Source: Gammaproteobacteria bacterium HGW-Gammaproteobacteria-15 (GTDB lineage: Bacteria; Pseudomonadota; Gammaproteobacteria; Enterobacterales; Alteromonadaceae). Taken from it: a stretch of DNA of 64,000 nucleotides. The notes beneath the pieces are model-generated. The model was not told the origin of the DNA. It ran no database searches and worked only from the letters and a program-made list of their open reading frames with translations. Of this stretch, positions 32,610 to 42,586 are shown in pieces (position 1 is the first letter of the stretch; each line of letters starts with the position of its first letter). The translations under genes were made by a program, and so were the position numbers. The stretch covers positions 124,001-188,000 of the forward strand of contig PGZF01000006.1 of assembly GCA_002840125.1 (NCBI GenBank). Direction: 5' to 3'.

Positions 32610-33374
32610 ATGCTGGTAACCTTGATCATTACACTGATAATTGCATTGGTAATTATTGCCGTTATTGTCAGTGCTATTCAGCAGCATAAGGAACGGCTGG
32701 CAACGTTAAAACGGGCAGAGTACAGCAAGTTACGTGCTGTACTGGAAGACAGTGAAGAATTATTAGTAAATTCTGCCAATGTGCCGTTATCGCCTGCTGT
32801 CAACCAGATGCTGCTAAAACGTGTGGCTTTTACGCTGCGGGCCATGGTAGAGCTTGAACCTGGCGCCCGCGACCTTAAACAACGCCTGCAAGAAACTGAA
32901 AACCAGTTAACTGACACTAATACCGACACCAATGCCTCTGCTGAGTCAGTCACACTGCCAGACAACGACCAGCAACTGATAGGTATGATTAAAGGCATAA
33001 AGCGCCTGCGTACTGTGCTGCGCGGTGAGCACGCCAGGGGCAATGTTGATACCCAGATGGTTATTCAGGAAGATCGCCGACTGGAAGTACTACAGCTTCG
33101 CATTAATGTTGAAAGCCAGATTAAGCGCGGTAATCAGGCCCGTACCAATAATATGCTTGGCTCCGCCCGGCAGTACTTTGAAAAAGCCTTAACGGCACTG
33201 ACAAATACGCCCCACCAGGACGACTACACCAGCACCCGTAAATCTGAAGTACTGCAAGCCCTAGAAGACATTGCCACTCAGTTAAAAGAGGGCAATGTGC
33301 GCGACCGTGAAAAGAAAGAAGAAAAAGAAAACAAAGATTTAGACGAGCTGTTTGCACCTAAACGCAAATGGTAA
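32610..33374 (+). CDS. Membrane-anchored coiled-coil protein
   Basis: 254 residues. N-terminal membrane helix (about 3-24), then long helices with heptads (about 25-110) and a TPR-like pair (QARTNNMLGSARQYFEKALTAL, about 175-200), closed by a charged tail EKKEEKENKDLDELF. Conserved in related genera by memory, function unknown. Same strand as the kinase, 75 bases after it; they may form a unit. Ends at a strong bidirectional hairpin. Confidence 0.75.
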   Translation: MLVTLIITLIIALVIIAVIVSAIQQHKERLATLKRAEYSKLRAVLEDSEELLVNSANVPLSPAVNQMLLKRVAFTLRAMVELEPGARDLKQRLQETENQLTDTNTDTNASAESVTLPDNDQQLIGMIKGIKRLRTVLRGEHARGNVDTQMVIQEDRRLEVLQLRINVESQIKRGNQARTNNMLGSARQYFEKALTALTNTPHQDDYTSTRKSEVLQALEDIATQLKEGNVRDREKKEEKENKDLDELFAPKRKW

Positions 33375-33390
33375 CCTTATGTGATATACG

Positions 33391-33420
33391 AAACAGGCCG
33401 CGAATGCGGCCTGTTTTCTT
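33391..33420. terminator. Bidirectional terminator, 32610 gene / topA
   Basis: AAACAGGCCGC-GAAT-GCGGCCTGTTT followed by TCTT; stem of eleven base pairs between convergent genes. 33421-33468 is spacer. Confidence 0.85.
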
Positions 33421-33468
33421 ACTGCTGGAAATGCCTCTGTAAATATCCCACTCTTAGCGGCTAGCCAC

Positions 33469-36051
33469 TTATTTAGCCACCACCCATTTGCCATTTTCAT
33501 ACCAGGCAGCCCAACCGGTAGCTTTGCCGTCTTTTTCCGACATCACATATTGCTGCTTGGTTTTACGGCTCCAGCGCACTATAGCCGGGTTGCCATCGGG
33601 ATCTTTTACCGGCGCATCGGCCAGATAATAGAACTTCGGCGATAACTGAGAGCGGTATTTAGCCAACTCTGCCACTAACGGCGCCCGGGTTTCACGTGAT
33701 TTCGGGAAGGTAGATGCCGCCATAAACAAGCCGGCAGCGCCATCACGCAGCACAAAGTAGGCATCTGACTTTTCGCATTTCAGCTCAGGCAAATGTACCG
33801 GATCTTCTTTTGGCGGCGCGGCTTCACCATTGCGCAGCAGCTTACGGGTGTTTTTACAGTCACTGTTAGTGCAGCCAAAATACTTGCCAAAACGGCCTGA
33901 TTTTAACTGCATATCGCTGCCGCACTTATCACACTCAATAAGCGGGCCATCGTAGCCTTTAATTTTAAAACTGCCCTGCTCTACCTGATAACCATCACAG
34001 GCCGGGTTATTACCACAAACGTGTAGTTTACGCTGTTCGTCAATCAGATAGCTGTCCATGGCCGTACCGCACTTAGTGCAGCGCTTTTTCTGCCGCAGCG
34101 CTTCGGTTTCCATTTCATCTTCGTCGCTGACATTCACTGCCACATCACCGGACACCAGGTTCATTGTGGTAGTACAGCGCTCTTTCGGTGGCAAGTTATA
34201 ACCAGAGCAGCCTAAGAACACCCCGGTAGAAGCCGTACGAATACCCATAGGCCGGCCGCACGTAGGGCAGACAATATCGGTTAGCACAAACTGATTAACC
34301 CGCATACCGCCCTGCTCAGGGTCGTTTTCGGCAGTTTTCAGTTTTTGATAAAAATCACCGTAGAAGCTATCCAGCTCTTTACGCCACTGCGCCTGGCCAT
34401 TGGCGATATCATCGAGCTTTAATTCCATATTGGCAGTAAAATCGTAATTCATCAGGTCGTTAAAGTTCTCAACCAGCCGGTCGGTAACAATTTCACCCAT
34501 TTTTTCAGCGTAAAAACGCTTATTTTCTACCCGGACGTAACCGCGTTCCTGAATAGTTGAAATAATGGCGGCATAAGTAGAAGGCCGGCCAATACCGCGT
34601 TTTTCAAGCTCTTTAACTAAGCTTGCTTCGCTAAAGCGGGCGGCAGGCTTGGTAAAGTGCTGAGCGCTTATCAGCTGCTCCAGGCTTAGTATTTCGCCGG
34701 GTTTAACATCAGGTAAAACGTTGTCTTCTTCGTCTTTACGCTTCACTGCCGGTTGTACTTTGGTCCAGCCATCAAAACGTAGCACCCGGCCCTTGGCTTT
34801 AAGCTCAAAATCACCGGCCTTAACAATAATATTGCTTACATCATAAAGCGCTGGCGGCATCTGACAGGCCACAAACTGACGCCAAATCAACTCGTATAAT
34901 TTGCGGGCGTCAGCTTCCATATCAGCCAGGCTGGATGCCAGTACGTTAACATCAGATGGCCGGATAGCTTCGTGCGCTTCCTGAGCATTGGCTTTACTGC
35001 CATAGCTTAACGGCTGCTCCGGCAGATATTTTTTGCCAAACTGTTCAGCTATATAATCGCGACAGGCAGCAACCGCATCGGCACTTAAATTGGTAGAGTC
35101 AGTACGCATATAAGTAATGTGGCCAGCTTCGTATAAGCGCTGCGCCAGCATCATGGTTTTCTTTACACCATAGCCCAGCCGTGTGCTGGCAGCCTGTTGC
35201 AGGGTTGAGGTAATAAAAGGCGCCTGCGGCTTACTGCTGCTGGGTTTATCCTCACGCTCCTGCACGGTGTAACTGGCTTTATTTAACAGCGCCAGGGCAG
35301 TATCAGCCTCAGTTTTGTTTACCGGCTTAAAGGCTTTGCCTTGCTGTTTAGTGACATCTAATTGCAATGCCTGCTTTGCTGCCGTGTGCGTATCAGCAGC
35401 TATAGTCCAGTATTCTTCCGGCACAAAGGCTTTAATTTCGCGTTCACGCTCTACTACCAGGCGCACTGCAACCGACTGCACCCGCCCTGCTGATAAGCCC
35501 CTGGCGACTTTTTTCCACAGTAAAGGCGACACCATAAAGCCTACAACACGGTCTAAAAAGCGGCGGGCCTGCTGCGCATTTACCCGGTCGACATTCACTT
35601 CGCCGGGTTCTTTAAAGGCATTCTGAATGGCATTTTTGGTAATTTCGTTAAACACTACCCGCTTAAACTTATGCTCATCGCCACCGATAATTTGCTGCAA
35701 ATGCCAGGCAATAGCTTCTCCTTCACGGTCTAAGTCCGTTGCCAGATAAACGATGTCAGCTTTTTCTGCCAGCGCTTTTAGCTCTTTCACCACTTTTTCT
35801 TTACCGGGCAAAATTTCATAGCGCGCTTTCCAACCATGCGCCGGGTCTATACCCATGCGGTCGACCAATGCCTGGTATTCTTTTTCTTCTTTACTCAGCG
35901 TTTTACTGGCAGCAGATTTTTCTTTACTACTGCTGGTGGGTAAATCACGAATATGACCTACGCTGGACTTTACAACAAAGTCATTACCGAGGTATTTGTT
36001 AATTGTTTTCGCTTTTGCCGGTGATTCGACTATAACCAGTGATTTCGCCAT
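33469..36051 (-). CDS. topA: DNA topoisomerase I TopA
   Basis: 860 residues (E. coli 865). TOPRIM start [32 protein letters not shown] acidic motif, active Tyr in [12 protein letters not shown] (about 321), then three C-terminal zinc ribbons (CPTCGRPMG..., [18 protein letters not shown]) and a basic C-terminal domain. Relaxes negative supercoils; regulates global supercoiling. Single gene with its own promoter in the 36052-36275 gap (224 bases), which also carries the astB leader. Confidence 0.98.
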   Translation of the reverse strand: MAKSLVIVESPAKAKTINKYLGNDFVVKSSVGHIRDLPTSSSKEKSAASKTLSKEEKEYQALVDRMGIDPAHGWKARYEILPGKEKVVKELKALAEKADIVYLATDLDREGEAIAWHLQQIIGGDEHKFKRVVFNEITKNAIQNAFKEPGEVNVDRVNAQQARRFLDRVVGFMVSPLLWKKVARGLSAGRVQSVAVRLVVEREREIKAFVPEEYWTIAADTHTAAKQALQLDVTKQQGKAFKPVNKTEADTALALLNKASYTVQEREDKPSSSKPQAPFITSTLQQAASTRLGYGVKKTMMLAQRLYEAGHITYMRTDSTNLSADAVAACRDYIAEQFGKKYLPEQPLSYGSKANAQEAHEAIRPSDVNVLASSLADMEADARKLYELIWRQFVACQMPPALYDVSNIIVKAGDFELKAKGRVLRFDGWTKVQPAVKRKDEEDNVLPDVKPGEILSLEQLISAQHFTKPAARFSEASLVKELEKRGIGRPSTYAAIISTIQERGYVRVENKRFYAEKMGEIVTDRLVENFNDLMNYDFTANMELKLDDIANGQAQWRKELDSFYGDFYQKLKTAENDPEQGGMRVNQFVLTDIVCPTCGRPMGIRTASTGVFLGCSGYNLPPKERCTTTMNLVSGDVAVNVSDEDEMETEALRQKKRCTKCGTAMDSYLIDEQRKLHVCGNNPACDGYQVEQGSFKIKGYDGPLIECDKCGSDMQLKSGRFGKYFGCTNSDCKNTRKLLRNGEAAPPKEDPVHLPELKCEKSDAYFVLRDGAAGLFMAASTFPKSRETRAPLVAELAKYRSQLSPKFYYLADAPVKDPDGNPAIVRWSRKTKQQYVMSEKDGKATGWAAWYENGKWVVAK

Positions 36052-36275
36052 CTTAATCCCGAGATCCCTAACATTTTGTGCATGCCAACTATGCTGCTTT
36101 TTTAACGTATATCCGTAAACCGCAGTTGTGACAAGTGAATAAACTCATTATTATGCAAACCAGCTCATTTTCAGAGCTGCCTGGCGAAACCTTCGCCAAT
36201 CCAAATGAAGCATCCTCAAGCGGCCGCAAAAATAATAAAAACAGTGCCCTTTCCATACAAGGATATAAAGCAAAA

Positions 36276-37619
36276 ATGAAATACTTCGAAGCAAACTTTG
36301 ATGGGCTGGTAGGACCAACCCATAACTATGCCGGTTTATCTATCGGCAATGTTGCCTCACTATCTAACGCTAAAAACAGTTCCAGCCCGCGTCAGGCTGC
36401 CAAACAGGGCTTAAGCAAAATGAAGGCCCTGCATGACCTGGGTTTAGTACAAGGTGTGCTGGCACCACAAGAGCGGCCCGATATATATACCCTGCGCCGT
36501 CTTGGCTTTACCGGCACAGATGCACAGGTAATTGAAAAAGCCGCTAAACAAGCCCCGGCTGTGTTTAAAGCCGTTTGTTCGGCGTCCAGCATGTGGACAG
36601 CCAATGCCGCCACCATATCACCCTCTGCTGATACTGCTGATGGCAAAGTGCATTTTACCCCTGCCAATCTTACCAACAAATTTCACCGCTCACTTGAGCC
36701 TGTTACTACAGGCAAGATTTTGCAGGCAATGTTCCGTGATGCTCAACATTTTGCGCATCATACACATTTACCGGACAATGATCACTTTGGTGATGAAGGC
36801 GCCGCGAATCATACCAGACTTTGCAGCGCTTATGGCAAGCGAGGGGTTGAACTCTTTGTATTTGGCCGTTATGCGTTCGATAGCAGCCAACCGGCGCCAA
36901 AGCGTTTTCCGGCGCGTCATACGCTGGAAGCCTGCGAAGCCGTAGCCCGGTTACATGGTTTAAGTGCAGAGCATGTGGTGTATATGCAGCAAAACCCCGA
37001 TGTGATTGATCAGGGTGTATTTCACAATGATGTTATTGCTGTGGGTAACCAGAATGTGCTGTTTTACCACCAGCAAGCGTTTATCGACAGCCAGCAAAAG
37101 CTAAGTGAATTGCAGCGTAAGTTTGGTAATGACACAGAGTTACACCTGATTGAAGTCAAAGACAGCGAGGTTTCTGTAGCAGAAGCGATTAAAACCTATC
37201 TGTTTAATACTCAGATGGTGACCTTACCCAGCGGTGAAATGGCCATTATTGCGCCGACAGAATGCCAGGATAGCCCCGCCGTATCGGCCTATCTGGCCGC
37301 GCTGACTGAGCGGGATACGCCGATAAAACAGATCCACTACTACGATGTTAAACAAAGCATGCGTAACGGCGGTGGCCCGGCCTGTTTGCGCCTGCGCGTA
37401 GCGATGAGCGAGCAGGAAAAACAAGCAGTAAACCAGAATGTGCTGATGAGCGATGCGTTGTTTACCCGGTTAAACCAATGGGTAGATAAACATTATCGTG
37501 ATCAGATTTCCGAAGCCGACCTAGCCGATCCACAGTTGCTGTTGGAATCCCGCACAGCACTGGATGATTTAACCCAAATTCTGGCTCTGGGTTCGGTGTA
37601 CCAGTTCCAGCAAGAATAA
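36276..37619 (+). CDS. astB: AstB, N-succinylarginine dihydrolase
   Basis: 447 residues, exactly the E. coli length, from ATG 36276 (AAGGA upstream); the frame continues to 36135 but that extension is not conserved. Family blocks: [18 protein letters not shown] at the start, [16 protein letters not shown] segment, [26 protein letters not shown], and [14 protein letters not shown]. Second step of the arginine succinyltransferase pathway: N-succinylarginine to N-succinylornithine, NH3 and CO2. No other ast gene is nearby. Confidence 0.96.
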   Translation: MKYFEANFDGLVGPTHNYAGLSIGNVASLSNAKNSSSPRQAAKQGLSKMKALHDLGLVQGVLAPQERPDIYTLRRLGFTGTDAQVIEKAAKQAPAVFKAVCSASSMWTANAATISPSADTADGKVHFTPANLTNKFHRSLEPVTTGKILQAMFRDAQHFAHHTHLPDNDHFGDEGAANHTRLCSAYGKRGVELFVFGRYAFDSSQPAPKRFPARHTLEACEAVARLHGLSAEHVVYMQQNPDVIDQGVFHNDVIAVGNQNVLFYHQQAFIDSQQKLSELQRKFGNDTELHLIEVKDSEVSVAEAIKTYLFNTQMVTLPSGEMAIIAPTECQDSPAVSAYLAALTERDTPIKQIHYYDVKQSMRNGGGPACLRLRVAMSEQEKQAVNQNVLMSDALFTRLNQWVDKHYRDQISEADLADPQLLLESRTALDDLTQILALGSVYQFQQE

Positions 37620-37637
37620 ACCAGGTGCTCTAGGTAG

Positions 37638-37666
37638 AAAAAGGGAGCTGATTGAGCTCCCTTTTT
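37638..37666. terminator. Bidirectional terminator, astB / Ig-domain gene
   Basis: AAAAAGGGAGCT-5-AGCTCCCTTTTT, symmetrical A/T runs, between two convergent genes. Confidence 0.88.
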
Positions 37667-37695
37667 GGGTTACTGCTTTTGGTTACTGCCCTTTA

Positions 37696-39933
37696 TCAGT
37701 TTGCTATTGCACAACTTGCAGCAACCCCGTAAGGATTTGCAGCAGGGGCAGATGTCTCGTTGGTGGTATCTTCAGATGACACCGGTAAACCATAATTACG
37801 ATAGGTCACATTCTCAGTACCGGCAGCAAAACCTGATACCTGTAGTCTGACATCTAACCAGGCTCCGACATCCTGAGGGTAAATAACGTTAAACACTGCA
37901 ATCCCATTCTCATCTGCGGTAACAGTTGCAGGGACCGTTACCGGATTTCCCGGCGTTAACAGACCGTCTCCATTGATATCTTCTCCGGCATCGATCATAC
38001 CGTTTAAATTTGCATCTTCGCTTACACAATCAAGTGGTAAATTGTTTGCGTCACGAACAGTGACGAACGGGACCCAGACTTTAAAAGCTGCAGGCGCTGG
38101 CGGAGACTCAACCCAATACCCTTTCCTGTATGCAACCGGCGCAACAGAGACATTCAGCGACTGATTCTGTACGGGGTTACCTGAACTATCCGTTACGATA
38201 ACAGAAAACTGTTTTGCATAAGTACTGATACTGGGTTTAGTAATAACATTACCCGTGCCAAAACGGAAAAACAACGTACGTTTACCCACTGCAATGTCTG
38301 TCTCATCCGATATAGCGTTGTTGTTTTGCAATGCCGCTTTAATGACCAGATTCAAGCCTTCAACACCGGCGCCGGTATTAACGTCAGCTGTAAACACTGT
38401 AGAGGCTATGCCCTGAGAGTTAGTTACAGCAGTACCGTTACTAATAACACCACCAGCGGCATTATCCAGTGAGAAAACAACGACCTGGTTTTTCACCGGG
38501 TTATTGTTAACATCACGAACGATTGCGCGTATAGCGCTAGACTCGCCAGCACCAATCTGAGCCGGGAATGCCTGGGTTTCAACTTTGGTCGGGTTAACAG
38601 CAACAAACTCTACTACCTTCTTCGCGCTAACAGCATCCACGCCCACGCCGCCAGTTGCACTGATTGTTGCCAGCCCTGCAAATTGCGAACGTACAAAAGT
38701 TTGGGCCAGACCATTCGCGTCTGTCACATCCTGAGCAGTTACAGCACTCCCCAGATTAGCTGCAGCATCGGCAATTGCACCACGGGTAGTGTTAAATACA
38801 ATATTTTCACCCACGTTAGCTGTGCCGTTAACCAACCACTCTACTGCAAGCTCCTGAGCAGTATTTAAATTAATTTCAAGCACTGCAGCTTCATTTGCGC
38901 CAGCCACAAATGCAAACTCATCCGCGCTAACATTTAGAGTAATTGTGCTGGTTGCGCCTAAGGCGGTAACCGTCAGTCTGTCGGTACCGGGATTCACTGC
39001 AGTATAAGTAAAGCTGGCCTTGCCGGCTGAGCCACCTGTTGCCGGGCTGGTATCGCTTAAGGTATTACCCAGAGCTGACGCTACTTCAACTTCGGTGTTT
39101 GGAATACCAATGCCATTTGAGTCTGTTAAGAATACATCTATTGATGTTGTATCCCCCAGCACCACTGAATTAGGGGCCGCCACCTCAATTGAAGTGCCAG
39201 ACACAGCTACGGTTAACTGTGATGTTCGCTGTTGTACGCGTGCAGTAATTACAATATCGCGGTTGTTTTTGTTGGTTTGAGTAGTCAGAGTTGCCTTCGC
39301 AGTGCCGTTAGCAGCAGTTACTGCATCAATCTGCACTAATTCTCCTGAGTCACTTGCAAAGGTCACAGGAACATTAGGCACTACAACGTTATTGGCATCA
39401 CGAACCAGTGCCGTCAGTTCTACTTTAGCGGACGCCCCAGAGCCCAACAGCAAGCTATCGGCAATTAATGCAACCGACCCCACCGTCACACCAACCTGAC
39501 CACCGCCATCACCGGCAGAGGTAAAGCCAGCATTAGCCGTTGCTTCACCATAGATAGCGGATACGATACCCGCGCCGCTTTTACTGCCAACCAGCAGGCT
39601 GATAGTTGCCACACCATTACTATTAGTCAGTGCAGTGCCAGCAGCATTGCCTAACACGGCCAGCTCGGTATCACTAAGGGCAAAGTTGATAACCTGGTTC
39701 GCGACATTGCCGCTATTTGTCGCCGTTAGCGTTGCTGTTACTGTTAAAGGAGTTGCCTGGGCTAATGCTGTTGCAGCAGTGCCTGCAGAGTTAGTTATGG
39801 TTAAAGCGACACGGTAAACCGGTGTAGTACCACCACCGCCTGTGCCGCCGTCAGAGTCAAGAGTACCACCGCCACCGCAGGCTGCTAACATAGTTAAAAG
39901 CAGCGCAACGATAAGTTGCTGAACGTTTCGCAT
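37696..39933 (-). CDS. Large lipoprotein with Big_1 / invasin-type Ig repeats
   Basis: 745 residues from ATG 39933 (GGGAG upstream). Signal with lipobox LAAC followed by GGGGTLDSDGGTGGGG, a flexible tether. Then five or six beta repeats of about 95 residues, each with the Big_1 pattern (VTLT..., A-AxLTA, G-ATxxLT) and closing in DxxVNG-like turns. C-terminal domain with acidic loops DANLNGMIDAGEDINGDG that look like calcium sites. Surface adhesin or structural protein is the likely role. Strong Ala/Thr/Val bias. Confidence 0.82.
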   Translation of the reverse strand: MRNVQQLIVALLLTMLAACGGGGTLDSDGGTGGGGTTPVYRVALTITNSAGTAATALAQATPLTVTATLTATNSGNVANQVINFALSDTELAVLGNAAGTALTNSNGVATISLLVGSKSGAGIVSAIYGEATANAGFTSAGDGGGQVGVTVGSVALIADSLLLGSGASAKVELTALVRDANNVVVPNVPVTFASDSGELVQIDAVTAANGTAKATLTTQTNKNNRDIVITARVQQRTSQLTVAVSGTSIEVAAPNSVVLGDTTSIDVFLTDSNGIGIPNTEVEVASALGNTLSDTSPATGGSAGKASFTYTAVNPGTDRLTVTALGATSTITLNVSADEFAFVAGANEAAVLEINLNTAQELAVEWLVNGTANVGENIVFNTTRGAIADAAANLGSAVTAQDVTDANGLAQTFVRSQFAGLATISATGGVGVDAVSAKKVVEFVAVNPTKVETQAFPAQIGAGESSAIRAIVRDVNNNPVKNQVVVFSLDNAAGGVISNGTAVTNSQGIASTVFTADVNTGAGVEGLNLVIKAALQNNNAISDETDIAVGKRTLFFRFGTGNVITKPSISTYAKQFSVIVTDSSGNPVQNQSLNVSVAPVAYRKGYWVESPPAPAAFKVWVPFVTVRDANNLPLDCVSEDANLNGMIDAGEDINGDGLLTPGNPVTVPATVTADENGIAVFNVIYPQDVGAWLDVRLQVSGFAAGTENVTYRNYGLPVSSEDTTNETSAPAANPYGVAASCAIAN

Positions 39934-40107
39934 TAAAACTCTCCCAAGCTGTTTTTTTATTATATAGTTTTTGTTAATTCTGCATCTTAAACCAATAATC
40001 AGACAAGCGTGATAGCAATTATTAAAAAAAAACCAGCACAATCTGCCTTTCCAGAAGCCAACCTGTTAGGCTTAGCGCCACTGCTTAATTAAAACTAGTC
40101 TGATGTT

Positions 40108-41442
40108 ATGACAGGAAATAAAAAACTTGGGTTAACTGCCCGTATTGTAATTGGTATGGCGGCAGGTATTTTGGTCGGCTTTTTCTTCAAATGGCTGCTT
40201 GCAGGCCAGGAAGAGCGGATCCTGTATATTTTGGGTATGGAGCTGCCACTTAAAACATTCTTTATTGATGGTATTTTTCATATTGGCGGCGAGATTTTTA
40301 TTGCCAGTTTAAAAATGCTGGTTGTGCCGCTGGTATTTGTCTCTTTGGTGTGTGGCACCTGTTCACTGTCTGACACGTCAAGCCTGGGCAGGCTTGGTGG
40401 TAAAACTATCGGCCTTTACATGGTGACAACAGCTATCGCCATTACTCTGGCTATTTTTGCTGCCTTGTTGATAAACCCGGGTAAAGGTGTCGAAATGCAC
40501 TCTGATGCCAGCTTTGATGTGAGCGAAGCGCCGCCGTTATCCCAGGTGTTTATTAATATTTTCCCCAGTAACCCTATTGAATCGATGGCTTCGGGCAATA
40601 TGCTGCAAATTATTGTTTTTGCTGTATTGTTTGGTCTGGCTATGGCATTAAGTGGCAAAGCCGGTGAACGCTTGGCTGCTGTTTTTAATGATCTTAGCGA
40701 AGTCATTATGAAGCTGGTAACCCTGCTGATGAATCTGGCGCCTTATGGCGTTTTCTTTCTGATGGCTAAACTCTTTACCACGCTGGGCTTTGAAACTATC
40801 GCCAGCCTGATAAAGTACTTTGGCGTGGTAATGACCGTGCTGATACTGCATGGTTTGGTCACTTATGGCGTGATATTAAAGCTGCTTACCGGCCTGAACC
40901 CGCTTATTTTCTTTCGTAAAATGCGTGATGCAGCCCTGTTTGGTTTTAGCACCTCCAGCAGCAACGCCACTATGCCGGTTACCATGGAAGCGGTAACCAA
41001 AAAGCTGGGGGTTAAAAACAGCATAGCCTCATTTACCGTGCCGCTTGGCGCCACTATTAATATGGATGGCACGGCAATAATGCAGGGGGTGGCTACGGTA
41101 TTTATCGCTCAGGTATTTGTAGTTGATCTGACATTAACCGACTATTTAATGGTAATAGTTACCGCCACGCTGGCCTCTATTGGCACCGCAGGTGTACCTG
41201 GCGTAGGTCTGATAATGCTGGCTATGGTGTTGCAGCAGGTTGGTTTACCGGTAGAAGGTATTGCACTGATTATTGGCGTTGACCGCTTATTGGATATGAC
41301 CCGCACCGCAGTGAATATTACCGGCGATGCGATGGTATCCTGTATTGTGGGTAAAAGTGAGAATGAGTTCGACGTTAATGTGTTTAACGACATTAACGCC
41401 GGATGCAAAGAAGAAAGTGTCGATTTTCATCATTTGCGCTAA
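40108..41442 (+). CDS. DAACS dicarboxylate/amino-acid:cation symporter
   Basis: 444 residues. HP1 STSSSNATMPVTM (about 273-285), TM7 NMDGTAI (about 310-316), HP2 TATLASIGTAGVPGVG (about 350-365), TM8 DRLLDMTRTAVNITGD (about 392-407); eight helices. Sodium- or proton-coupled import of glutamate, aspartate or C4-dicarboxylates. Arg/Thr in TM8 suggests acidic amino acids. Divergent from the Ig lipoprotein. Confidence 0.92.
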   Translation: MTGNKKLGLTARIVIGMAAGILVGFFFKWLLAGQEERILYILGMELPLKTFFIDGIFHIGGEIFIASLKMLVVPLVFVSLVCGTCSLSDTSSLGRLGGKTIGLYMVTTAIAITLAIFAALLINPGKGVEMHSDASFDVSEAPPLSQVFINIFPSNPIESMASGNMLQIIVFAVLFGLAMALSGKAGERLAAVFNDLSEVIMKLVTLLMNLAPYGVFFLMAKLFTTLGFETIASLIKYFGVVMTVLILHGLVTYGVILKLLTGLNPLIFFRKMRDAALFGFSTSSSNATMPVTMEAVTKKLGVKNSIASFTVPLGATINMDGTAIMQGVATVFIAQVFVVDLTLTDYLMVIVTATLASIGTAGVPGVGLIMLAMVLQQVGLPVEGIALIIGVDRLLDMTRTAVNITGDAMVSCIVGKSENEFDVNVFNDINAGCKEESVDFHHLR

Positions 41443-41473
41443 CGGCTAAACTACTCATCTGCGCTAGTCGCTA

Positions 41474-41497
41474 AGCAGGCAGTGTACTCTGCCTGCT
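41474..41497. terminator. Hairpin between DAACS and sohB
   Basis: AGCAGGCAG-TGTACT-CTGCCTGCT, nine base pairs; overlaps the last bases of sohB. No T-run, so termination activity is uncertain. Confidence 0.45.
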
Positions 41498-42491
41498 ACC
41501 CTATCCTTGATTGCTGCATCAGTTTTTGCCACCAAACCGATAAAATATTTGCCGAACCCATACCGACTTTTTCGGCAATACCTTTGCGCAGCTGATACCG
41601 CACCTGAAACAGATCCCGCTGTGGCATTTGCGACAATAAATAAGCATCACTTGTCTGGATCTCATCCACCAGTTTAAGCGGCAAAGCCTGGTAGCCAAAC
41701 CAGTGCTCACCTGTGGCAACCTGATCTATATCCAACTGTGGCCGGTGATCCTGCACAAACTGTTTAAACAACTGATGCGTTTGCTCCAGCTCCTGCTGAA
41801 ATTTCTGCCGCCCTTTGTCATTGTTTTCTCCAAACAGGGTTACTGTGCGTTTGTACTCTCCGGCAGTAAATTGCTCAAAATCAATATGGCCTTTTTTCAA
41901 TAACTTATGAAAGTTAGGTAATTGCGCAATCACCCCAATAGAGCCGACTATGGCAAAAGGAGCAGCCAGGATCTTATGGCCAATACAAGCCATCATATAG
42001 CCGCCGCTGGCAGCCACTTTATCAATAGCCACAGTCAGGCTTACCTCAGCTTTACGCAAACGGTCAAGCTGCGATGCGGCCAGACCATAGCCATGTACTA
42101 CGCCGCCACCGCTTTCCAGACGCAGTAGTACTTCATCTTCTTTGCCGGCAACCGCCAGTATGGCAGTAACTTCTTCACGCAGCGACTCTGCCTCCCGTGC
42201 ATCCATACTGCCGTGAAAATCAACCACAAACAGCCTGGGTTTTGTTTCCGTTTTTTTGCTCTGTTGTGTTTTTTGCCATTGCTTAAACTGTTTTTTATCC
42301 AGTAACTGCTGCTGCATATCTTCAGTTACAGCCTTGTACTGCGCAGTTAAATCGGTAAATTGCAGCTGGCCTTTTTTCGGCCTGGCTTTACCCGCAGCGG
42401 CACCGGCAATTAAACCAATAACTACTGCGATGGCCGCTACCAGTGTTACCGCTTTGGCCAAAAACATCCCATATTCGTATATAAACTCCAA
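41496..42491 (-). CDS. sohB: SohB, inner-membrane serine protease
   Basis: 331 residues if begun at TTG 42491, which has AAGGAG six bases upstream and aligns with the E. coli N-terminus (EYG-FLAK); an in-frame ATG at 42521 adds 10 residues. N-terminal helix (about 10-30), S49 protease domain with nucleophile Ser in AASGGYMMA (about 165) and catalytic Lys in AGEYKRT (about 217). Signal-peptide-peptidase type. Neighbour of topA/yciK in E. coli too. Confidence 0.93.
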   Translation of the reverse strand: MEFIYEYGMFLAKAVTLVAAIAVVIGLIAGAAAGKARPKKGQLQFTDLTAQYKAVTEDMQQQLLDKKQFKQWQKTQQSKKTETKPRLFVVDFHGSMDAREAESLREEVTAILAVAGKEDEVLLRLESGGGVVHGYGLAASQLDRLRKAEVSLTVAIDKVAASGGYMMACIGHKILAAPFAIVGSIGVIAQLPNFHKLLKKGHIDFEQFTAGEYKRTVTLFGENNDKGRQKFQQELEQTHQLFKQFVQDHRPQLDIDQVATGEHWFGYQALPLKLVDEIQTSDAYLLSQMPQRDLFQVRYQLRKGIAEKVGMGSANILSVWWQKLMQQSRIG

Positions 42492-42540
42492 GACAGGCTC
42501 CTTAATAACGTTTTGCTGCATTGTAACGGCTTTGGCAAAA

Positions 42541-42566
42541 AGAAAAAGCCCGGCGAACCGGGCTTT
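42541..42566 (-). terminator. Terminator after the VolA-like lipase
   Basis: AAAGCCCGG-CGAA-CCGGGCTTT (42545-42566), T-run on the minus strand, 21 bases beyond the lipase stop. Confidence 0.82.
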
Positions 42567-42586
42567 ACATGATAGAACAGTACAAC

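Noticed and set aside
36135..36275. 47-residue N-terminal extension of AstB
   Set aside because: The internal ATG gives exactly the family length and the conserved first block; extension is unlike any AstB.
39020..39817. Rightward Val/Ser/Ala-rich frames in the Ig lipoprotein
   Set aside because: Mirror reading of the repeat-rich coding strand; no ribosome sites.
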